Assembly (NCBI GenBank): GCA_016288315.1
Contig: JAEEYU010000023.1
Location: 1 to 34,561, forward strand
Length of the DNA stretch: 34,561 nt
Direction of reading: 5' to 3'
From: Clostridiaceae bacterium
Lineage (GTDB): Bacteria; Bacillota; Clostridia; Oscillospirales; Acutalibacteraceae
Of this stretch, positions 30,001 through 34,561 are shown piece by piece. Position 1 is the first letter of the stretch; each line of letters begins with the position of its first letter. A program made the position numbers and the translations under genes. The notes beneath the pieces were generated by a model. It searched no databases. It saw nothing but the letters and a program-made list of their open reading frames with translations, and was not told the DNA's origin.

Positions 30001-31543
30001 CACCAAAAACACCGTGTTTGCTGTAACCTCGGCATTCTCGAATACTGCAGGAAATTACACATATTATACCGAAGGTCTTTTCTCCAACCAGTGCCGCTTC
30101 AACGGCGACCTGAACGGCAGGTCCGCCTATGAAATCGCTCTTGACGAGGGCTTTGAAGGCACGGTTGACGAATGGCTCGAATCCCTCAAAGGCGCTACCG
30201 TAAAGAAAGTCGAGAAAACCTCAACAAACGGTCTTGTTGACACCTACACAATCACATTCTCCGACAACACAACGGCGTTCTTCAATGTCACAAACGGCGC
30301 ATCCGCTTATGAAGTCGCAAAATCAAACGGCTATCAGGGCACCGTTGAACAGTGGCTCGCGTTAATCGGCGCAGACTGCGCTCAGGGCCACACCTACACA
30401 GAATTCACCATGCCCGCCTCCTGCGGACGTCCCGGCTGCACAGTCAAGGTCTGCTCAAAATGCGGTGCGAGCGAATTCTCCATGACAGACGCCCTTGAAC
30501 ACAACTACACGTCAACTGTAGTTCCCGCAACCCACACAACCTGCGGCTACACCCGCTACGTCTGCGAAAACTGCGGCGACACCTACTGCGACAACCTCAC
30601 CGCCGTAACGGAGCACACCTACACCTCAAAGGTAGTTGCCCCCACCTGCGTTGAGAGCGGCTACACCGAAAAGACCTGCACCGAGTGCGGAATAGTTATC
30701 AGAACAGATATCGTCGAGCCCACAGGCCACTCCTACACGGCAACCGTAACCGAGCCCACCTGCTCGCATTACGGCTACACCACATACAAATGCGAAAACT
30801 GCGACAGTGAATATGTTTCCGACATCACACCGACAACCGACCACAACTTCAGCACAAAAGTTATCAGCAGCACCTGCTGCACGGGGGGTTACACAATCAG
30901 ATACTGTGCCGATTGCGGTTTCTCGGTGATTGAAGACGAAACACAGGCAAAGGGTCACACCTTTGAAGTCTCAAAGGTGTTTGCCCCCACCTGCTCGACA
31001 GCCGGCTACAGCATCTACACCTGCACCGAATGCGGAGTAAACTACATCGATGATGAAACCGACCCCGTCGCCCACACACCCGGCGAATGGGTATGCGAAG
31101 ACCCCGCAACAGGCAAATACACCAAGAGATGCGAAAACTGCTACAAGCTCCTTGACACCAAAACGGTTTCAATAGTCAGCGGCGACGGCAACGGCCAGAC
31201 TCCTCTCAACCCGAATATCGACGAGAACGGCATTCTCAACATCGGCTACAAAGAAAGCGAGAGGGTCACTCTCAAGGTTGACGGCGTCAACTCCAGCACC
31301 GTTGTTTACGAGTCCTCCGACCCGAAGGTTGCAACCGTTGACAGCAATGGCAACGTCACGGCGGTAGGCCCCGGCGATGCAGTCATCACCGCGAGCATTC
31401 CCGGCACCGCAATCCAGACCAAGGTGCCCGTAAACGTCAAGCTCACCTGGTGGCAGAAGGTTCACTACTTCCTTGACTCCTCACCGATCTTCCGTCTGTT
31501 CTTCATGCTCTTCAAGATTAACATCCCCACAATCAGGTTCTGA
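27029..31543 (+). CDS. Giant secreted multidomain protein with FG-GAP-like, aerolysin-like, Cys-repeat and Big_2-like parts
   Basis: The 1504-residue protein has a signal peptide (MKKAISLFLCLALLAG). In order I read: FG-GAP/VCBS-like repeats with Asp/Asn/Gly calcium-type loops (LDADGDGQ near 136, SGDFNGNKKE near 206, SGDFNGDGKDD near 286, ADIDNDGRDE near 365). At about 628-713 is a stretch of alternating Ser/Thr and hydrophobic residues, like the pore-forming strands of aerolysin-type proteins. An FN3-like domain (about 922-1020) and two collagen-tail-like EGTVDEWLESL units (1030-1056, 1090-1116) follow. Seven Cys repeats (1121-1379), a Big_2-like domain (about 1390-1470) and a hydrophobic tail starting TWWQKVHYFLD finish it. 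No LPXTG. Start behind CGGAGG. Toxin, adhesin and polysaccharide-binding roles are all possible. Confidence 0.85.
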   Translation: MKKAISLFLCLALLAGTFALGAANIPFAVEAAASGADITNATSPTGPEPPGYANAQDPYKLAGTNNEKQIAALSELMFSVNNTSKIDYRIGDNLKPDKIDGTNDALNFDSGSAYFESTSGGSSSISGVFFTRSAALDADGDGQRESVVYVGWRASDKKVVAWVVNARTKQTSSVLTVGTAAEGIQDLYGGRVAAVYQSLNFFSITSGDFNGNKKETAVAVLPLCKPGDTDYEVPQVIEFTVNASNNTISKGNGTSGYVNQAFFDDDEIGIADSTDYEDLLSTQITSGDFNGDGKDDIAVLSYTNNISTTYDDEDYIDLYVPFLRIGHGSSSGIPALPGASTMVINNEKTSGSDKYWDMPIAGNLIGADIDNDGRDEIVIAGYYGQVTGTTSGKDYYMVDSSRTASNIILVSYDADNSLSMKSWEKKAPNGWTSTTGESVSGVWLAQDYCWQPIGMGAARIDGIGKAEYVFISGSVYQYKNGKLEAVYTPGYFNSMDAANDSNAISVTFISSVDNGVFDGNYSTYEQIAFVVGLKESSQSIYHCIAGVLGKKDVKNGDAVTRDWFCNDVEDSKTYRGKDWLATVNAVDCDNDIVKVKFRSKSYGWSDPDIIGVLQAAPYFGELGDYEGETTISMSTSYESEYAESCSQSLGVGGMFEVDAEVFEMEIKAGYSGSWSQTTFSTQSHSQTFSVTAGPHDTVIVRRTPVFDFSYDIWDAQNKKWSEGGYHINVVKESTYYTFSVDEYNQFATIYNDQMQAVYGNNFKKFKLITEENAPYLIGNEGNPYAYTKGSLGAMTATLGHNGGSQAISYEDSYGSGTSSSEENGFSFEMSACGGSEHVKFGLYINTEFMWGAETTETTVSGTGTEGSVSDIDDSASAEETDSPSDIVHQYGFQWSFGKWDLNLLGNENVPVYGYNVNNITGPAPRVTDLEYEVTNGGTELTFDWSEPPTGEGQEIAGYFLYKSVEGRPFTKVSDDIITDTTYTLTQDDYDRTKNTVFAVTSAFSNTAGNYTYYTEGLFSNQCRFNGDLNGRSAYEIALDEGFEGTVDEWLESLKGATVKKVEKTSTNGLVDTYTITFSDNTTAFFNVTNGASAYEVAKSNGYQGTVEQWLALIGADCAQGHTYTEFTMPASCGRPGCTVKVCSKCGASEFSMTDALEHNYTSTVVPATHTTCGYTRYVCENCGDTYCDNLTAVTEHTYTSKVVAPTCVESGYTEKTCTECGIVIRTDIVEPTGHSYTATVTEPTCSHYGYTTYKCENCDSEYVSDITPTTDHNFSTKVISSTCCTGGYTIRYCADCGFSVIEDETQAKGHTFEVSKVFAPTCSTAGYSIYTCTECGVNYIDDETDPVAHTPGEWVCEDPATGKYTKRCENCYKLLDTKTVSIVSGDGNGQTPLNPNIDENGILNIGYKESERVTLKVDGVNSSTVVYESSDPKVATVDSNGNVTAVGPGDAVITASIPGTAIQTKVPVNVKLTWWQKVHYFLDSSPIFRLFFMLFKINIPTIRF
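30389..31165 (+). repeat. Tandem 37-39-residue cysteine repeats inside the giant protein gene
   Basis: Six full units and one shortened one follow each other. Each opens with His and then Tyr/Phe-Thr/Ser, has a Cys near position 12, a Gly-Tyr-Thr, and a Cys-x-x-Cys near 22-25, as in HTYTSKVVAPTCVESGYT plus CTECG. Spacing of the three cysteines and the leading His suggests a metal site or disulfide-stabilised stalk. The last unit lacks the first cysteine motif of the others. Confidence 0.8.
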
Positions 31544-31572
31544 TTGCAGGCGGCATATACTGAATACCTTTC

Positions 31573-31601
31573 AGGCCCCCGGCACTGTGTGCCGGGGGCT
31601 T
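31573..31601 (+). terminator. Terminator-like hairpin after the giant gene
   Basis: AGGCCCCCGGCAC (31573-31585) pairs with GTGCCGGGGGCTT (31589-31601), one G-T pair, loop of three. The T run after it is poor. The next promoter's -35 overlaps its right end. Confidence 0.55.
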
Positions 31602-31628
31602 GAATCTGCCGTTATTAAAATGTATAAT
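31600..31628 (+). promoter_or_regulatory. SigA-type promoter of the glycosyltransferase gene
   Basis: TTGAAT (31600-31605) and TATAAT (31623-31628) are 17 bases apart, about 43 bases upstream of the TTG start at 31671. The -35 overlaps the hairpin that ends the preceding gene. Confidence 0.7.
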
Positions 31629-31670
31629 TATATACAGATATCCACCTTCCCGCCGAAAGGAGTTTTAAGC

Positions 31671-32423
31671 TTGAATTACAAATACGACATTTCGGTCATC
31701 ATCCCCGCCCATAATGAAGAAAAGTATGTCCGCCGCTGCATCGATTCCGTAAAGCAGGCGGATGAAATCTTCACGGGCAGCGTCGAAATAATAGTTGTCT
31801 GCAACCGCTGCACCGACTCCACCGCCTCCATAGCGGAGCAGTGCGGTGCAAAAACCGTCTTCAATGAAGACAGATGCATAGCCCTCGTGCGCAATGCGGG
31901 CATAAAGGCGGCTCAGGGCGAAGTAATCGTCACCATCGACTGCGACAACCGTATGACTCCCGGCACCCTGGCGGAGATATATTCAAAAATCAAAAGCGGA
32001 AAATACATCGGCGGCGGAGCCCCCATGCGCTTTGAGCGCAAATCCTTCCCGCTTATGTTAAACGATTATATGTGCCGCGCCGGCTTTGCCGCAACCCGCC
32101 TTTACGCGGGCATAATCTGGGCGGAAAAATCCACCTTCGACGCAATCGGCGGCTTCGTTGACAAGCGCTCAATGGAAGATATCGCCACGGCAAAGCTCAT
32201 CCGTCAATACGGCAGGCGTCAGGGCAGAAAATTCGGCGTCCTGCGCTACAACCGCCTCATCAACTCCACCCGCAAATATGACGACGCCGGCGACGACTGG
32301 CTCTATTTCAAGCTCGCATTCAGAAACATCAAGCCGATCATTAAAGCCGCCCGCGGCGATTCCGCCGAATACGACGCCCTGCTCGACGAGATGTTCTACG
32401 ACTACAACGACAAACACAAATAA
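31671..32423 (+). CDS. Family 2 glycosyltransferase
   Basis: The 250-residue protein starts at the TTG at 31671, placed eight bases after AAAGGAG; an upstream extension would read through the promoter and the giant gene. It has the GT-A N-terminus VIIPAHNEE (9-17), a second motif RNAGIKAAQGEVIVTIDCD with the DxD-type Asp90/Asp92, and GGFVDKRSMEDIATAKLI near the acceptor site. It would transfer a sugar from a nucleotide sugar to a lipid, glycan or protein acceptor; the acceptor is unknown. No membrane helix is evident, so it is probably cytoplasmic or peripheral. It is monocistronic by its own promoter. Confidence 0.9.
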   Translation: MNYKYDISVIIPAHNEEKYVRRCIDSVKQADEIFTGSVEIIVVCNRCTDSTASIAEQCGAKTVFNEDRCIALVRNAGIKAAQGEVIVTIDCDNRMTPGTLAEIYSKIKSGKYIGGGAPMRFERKSFPLMLNDYMCRAGFAATRLYAGIIWAEKSTFDAIGGFVDKRSMEDIATAKLIRQYGRRQGRKFGVLRYNRLINSTRKYDDAGDDWLYFKLAFRNIKPIIKAARGDSAEYDALLDEMFYDYNDKHK

Positions 32424-32448
32424 CCCGCTTTATTAAAGCATTATCTCC

Positions 32449-32477
32449 TTGACGGCATAAAAACAAAGTAGTATAAT
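32449..32477 (+). promoter_or_regulatory. SigA-type promoter of thiC
   Basis: TTGACG (32449-32454) and TATAAT (32472-32477) are 17 bases apart. Transcription would begin near 32485, ahead of the leader hairpin and the TPP aptamer. Confidence 0.8.
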
Positions 32478-32503
32478 ATCAATCGCAGATAAAAAAGCAC
32501 TGA

Positions 32504-32527
32504 GCCGGGCGTCACCGGACGCCCGGC
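32504..32527 (+). other. Leader hairpin directly before the TPP aptamer
   Basis: GCCGGGCGTC (32504-32513) pairs perfectly with GACGCCCGGC (32518-32527) around ACCG. It is followed by a run of A rather than T, so it is not a terminator. It would lie near the 5' end of the transcript. Confidence 0.7.
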
Positions 32528-32532
32528 AAAAA

Positions 32533-32620
32533 CAGGGGAGCTGTTATTTTTGACGGCTGAGAGGGAGCGCGCAACGCTCCGACCCGCAACCTGATTTGGA
32601 TAATGCCAACGAAGGTGAAT
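32533..32620 (+). ncRNA. TPP riboswitch (THI element)
   Basis: The conserved blocks are all present: AGGGGAG (32534), GGCTGAGAGG (32555), GACCC (32581), CAACCTGATTTGGATAATGC (32587-32606) and a closing GAAGGTGAA. The P3-like arm is the GAGCGCGCAACGCTC hairpin. In bacteria it senses thiamine pyrophosphate and lowers expression of thiamine genes, here the adjoining thiC. Confidence 0.95.
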
Positions 32621-32630
32621 ATTGGTTTTC

Positions 32631-32663
32631 AACCGGTATGCTTTTCGCGGCATACCGGTTTTT
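32631..32663 (+). terminator. Riboswitch-controlled terminator before thiC
   Basis: AACCGGTATGC (32631-32641) pairs with GCATACCGGTT (32650-32660), loop of eight, then TTTTT. It sits between aptamer and gene, the expected position of the expression platform: with TPP bound the terminator should form and thiC is off. Confidence 0.85.
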
Positions 32664-32727
32664 ATCTGCGGGCAGACCGGGGACACCACTCTCTGCTCAT
32701 ATTATTTCTTGCTTGGAGGAATCACAG

Positions 32728-34035
32728 ATGACTTACACAACTCAGATGGATGCGGCAAGAAAAGGCGTCGTTACCCCGCAAATCAAAACAGTGGCACAAA
32801 AGGAAAATATGCCCGTCGAAAAGCTTATGGACCTCGTGGCACAGGGTAAGGTCGCCATTCCCGCAAACAAGCTTCATACCTGCTTGAACGCCGAAGGCGT
32901 CGGCAGCATGCTGCGCACAAAAATCAATGTCAACCTCGGCGTCTCAAGGGATTGCAAGGATTATGACATCGAAATGCAAAAGGTTATGAGCGCGGTCAAT
33001 ATGGGCGCGGAGGCAATTATGGACCTCTCCAGCCACGGCGACACACAGCCCTTCCGCAAAAAGCTCACGGGCGAGTGCCCCGCAATGATAGGCACCGTCC
33101 CCGTCTATGACAGCGTCATTCACTATCAGCGCGATTTAGCCACCCTGACGGCAAAGGATTTCATAGATGTTGTCCGCCTGCACGCGCAGGACGGCGTCGA
33201 TTTTGTAACCCTTCACTGCGGAATCACCCGCAAAACAATCGACCAGATAAAAAATCACAAGCGCAAAATGAACGTTGTCAGCCGCGGCGGCTCCCTCGTC
33301 TTTGCGTGGATGAGTATGACGGGCGAAGAAAACCCGTTTTATGAATATTACGATGAGATTCTCGACATCTGCGAGGAGTATGACGTCACAATCTCCCTGG
33401 GCGACGCCTGCCGTCCCGGCTGCCTCGCCGACGCAACCGACGTCTGCCAGATAGAGGAGCTTGTCCGCCTGGGCGAGCTTACAAAACGCGCGTGGGAGCA
33501 CAACGTCCAGGTTATGGTTGAAGGTCCCGGCCACGTTCCGATGGATCAGATAGCCGCAAACATGAAAGTTCAGCAGACTATATGTATGGGCGCCCCCTTC
33601 TATGTGCTCGGTCCGCTTGTCACGGATATAGCCCCCGGCTACGACCACATAACCTCGGCAATAGGCGGAGCGATAGCTGCCATGAGCGGCGCCGCCTTCC
33701 TGTGCTATGTAACCCCAGCCGAGCACCTCGCCCTCCCCAATGTTGAGGATGTAAAGCAGGGCATAATCGCTTCAAAAATAGCCGCCCACGCCGCCGATAT
33801 AGCAAAGGGAATCCCCGGCGCAAGAGATATTGACGACAAAATGGCGGATGCCCGCAGAGCCCTCGACTGGGACGCCCAGTTCGCCTGCGCCCTCGACCCC
33901 GTAACGGCAAAAAAAATACGCAACGACCGTCTGCCCGAAGACGACCACAGCGACACCTGCAGCATGTGCGGCAAATTCTGCGCGGTGCGCAGCATGAACA
34001 AGGCGCTCGCGGGCGAATACATCGACATTCTTTAA
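32728..34035 (+). CDS. thiC: Phosphomethylpyrimidine synthase ThiC
   Basis: The 435-residue enzyme converts 5-aminoimidazole ribotide to hydroxymethylpyrimidine phosphate in thiamine synthesis, by radical SAM chemistry. It starts at the ATG at 32728, behind TTGGAGGA. Visible ThiC marks are [52 protein letters not shown] and [19 protein letters not shown]. The C-terminal cluster motif is CSMCGKFC (Cys411, Cys414, Cys418), the C-x2-C-x3-C form of the short ThiC type found in anaerobes. It lacks the long N-terminal extension. Controlled by the TPP riboswitch upstream. No other thi gene is in the window. Confidence 0.97.
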   Translation: MTYTTQMDAARKGVVTPQIKTVAQKENMPVEKLMDLVAQGKVAIPANKLHTCLNAEGVGSMLRTKINVNLGVSRDCKDYDIEMQKVMSAVNMGAEAIMDLSSHGDTQPFRKKLTGECPAMIGTVPVYDSVIHYQRDLATLTAKDFIDVVRLHAQDGVDFVTLHCGITRKTIDQIKNHKRKMNVVSRGGSLVFAWMSMTGEENPFYEYYDEILDICEEYDVTISLGDACRPGCLADATDVCQIEELVRLGELTKRAWEHNVQVMVEGPGHVPMDQIAANMKVQQTICMGAPFYVLGPLVTDIAPGYDHITSAIGGAIAAMSGAAFLCYVTPAEHLALPNVEDVKQGIIASKIAAHAADIAKGIPGARDIDDKMADARRALDWDAQFACALDPVTAKKIRNDRLPEDDHSDTCSMCGKFCAVRSMNKALAGEYIDIL

Positions 34036-34045
34036 AACCGGCGGG

Positions 34046-34088
34046 GTTGCAGATTCCTTATAATCTGTAACAAATTTTGTTGTTTTTA
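34046..34088 (+). terminator. Intrinsic terminator after thiC
   Basis: GTTGCAGATT (34046-34055) pairs with AATCTGTAAC (34062-34071), one G-T pair, followed by AAATTTTGTTGTTTTT. It is ten bases past the thiC stop. Confidence 0.65.
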
Positions 34089-34110
34089 TACATATTTCGG
34101 TTTTTGTCTG

Positions 34111-34140
34111 TTGACACACTCCCGTTTTATATTCTATAAT
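34111..34140 (+). promoter_or_regulatory. Consensus SigA promoter of the metallophosphoesterase gene
   Basis: Perfect TTGACA (34111-34116) and perfect TATAAT (34135-34140) with an 18-base spacer, 38 bases upstream of the GTG start. The strongest promoter match in the window. Confidence 0.85.
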
Positions 34141-34178
34141 TACAAAAAATAACCTCGCGAATCAAAGGAGGGTTTACC

Positions 34179-34561
34179 GTGGCAAGTGCCAAAATCAGAA
34201 AATCAAGCGCGGCATCCCGTGCGAGAATGTCATTCCTGACAATCGTCTGTATTGCCGTCATCGCCTCGCTTGTCAGCACATTCCTTTCAAGCTGGATGCT
34301 CAAGCCCAAATACTACACAATCAAACTTGAAAATCTTTCACGCTCCGTGCGTATTGTTCAGCTCTCCGACCTTTACGGCCACTCCTTCGGCAAGGAGAAC
34401 GAGCGCCTTCTGACCGCGGTCGGCATTCTCAAGCCCGACATCATAGCGGTTACGGGCGACATGTTTTATGAATACGCGGGCAATGACCAGGTTGACCTCG
34501 TCTGCAAAACGCTTGAAAAGCTCAATGAAATCGCTCCCGTTTATTACACCTTCGGCGACCA
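34179..34561 (+). CDS. Metallophosphoesterase, membrane-anchored (partial, C-terminus off the window)
   Basis: The GTG at 34179 with AAAGGAGGG starts about 127 residues that run off the window. A basic N-terminus is followed by one membrane helix (FLTIVCIAVIASLVSTFL), then the beginning of a calcineurin-like phosphoesterase domain. IVQLSDLYGHSFGKENERLL, LKPDIIAVTGDMF and YYTFGD match the YkuE-like family (usual motifs SDLH, DxxxxTGD, GNHE). At the first metal site the family His is Tyr (DLY), while Asp in TGD is kept. The domain probably faces the outside or the membrane. Substrate unknown; related proteins act on phospholipid or lipid-linked phosphates. Confidence 0.85.
   Translation, partial: MASAKIRKSSAASRARMSFLTIVCIAVIASLVSTFLSSWMLKPKYYTIKLENLSRSVRIVQLSDLYGHSFGKENERLLTAVGILKPDIIAVTGDMFYEYAGNDQVDLVCKTLEKLNEIAPVYYTFGD

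Larger units (their letters stand above)
32424..32727 (+). other. thiC promoter and leader region
   Basis: The 304 bases before thiC hold a promoter (32449-32477), a 10-bp leader hairpin (32504-32527), the TPP aptamer (32533-32620) and its terminator (32631-32663), then the thiC ribosome binding site near 32713. No gene is present. Confidence 0.85.

Overview
The window looks like chromosome of an anaerobic, probably gut-associated member of the Clostridia (Oscillospiraceae/Ruminococcaceae-like; this is inference). The grounds are strong AGGAGG-type ribosome binding sites and TTGACA/TATAAT promoters, GC-rich genes between AT-rich spacers, a CD1871A/4Fe-4S gene pair, PduL, DUF4474, a short ThiC with a C-terminal C-x2-C-x3-C motif, and dispersed TGTCATTCTGAG/GAAGAATCTC intergenic repeats.

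Left part (1-10.0 kb). On the minus strand are a partial zinc-ribbon protein, the pair purA plus a zinc-ribbon membrane protein, and a sugar operon: GPH-type symporter, GH78 alpha-L-rhamnosidase-like enzyme, alpha/beta hydrolase. A divergent promoter pair at 7.5 kb also starts a plus-strand operon of a 44-residue CXXC peptide, a polyferredoxin membrane protein and a CCA-adding enzyme. A repeat-filled spacer follows, then a minus-strand pair of a lipoprotein and pduL.

Middle (12.4-19.1 kb). Nine tightly packed plus-strand genes form a phage head-and-packaging cassette: small and large terminase, portal, prohead protease, decoration-like protein, HK97-type capsid, two connector-like proteins, and a last protein that joins a tail-terminator-like N-terminus to a fibre-like C-terminus. 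There is no integrase, repressor, replication, tail tube, tape measure, lysis gene or recognisable att site. It ends at a terminator and sits between ordinary metabolic genes. This is the most unusual content of the window, resembling a gene-transfer-agent-like or capsid-forming satellite-like element in minimal form.

Right part (19.1-34.6 kb). alaX and ligA lie on the minus strand. A DUF4474 secreted protein, a second repeat spacer and a translationally coupled operon follow: sigma factor, small two-helix membrane protein, multi-pass membrane protein, PrsW-family protease. After a terminator and a phased T-tract spacer come a paralogue of the small membrane protein and a 1504-residue secreted protein with FG-GAP-like repeats, a Ser/Thr-rich aerolysin-like stretch, FN3-like, seven Cys repeats and a Big_2-like domain. 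The window closes with a family 2 glycosyltransferase, a TPP-riboswitch-controlled thiC, and a partial metallophosphoesterase.

All functional calls rest on reading motifs in the translated sequence; no database search was run.
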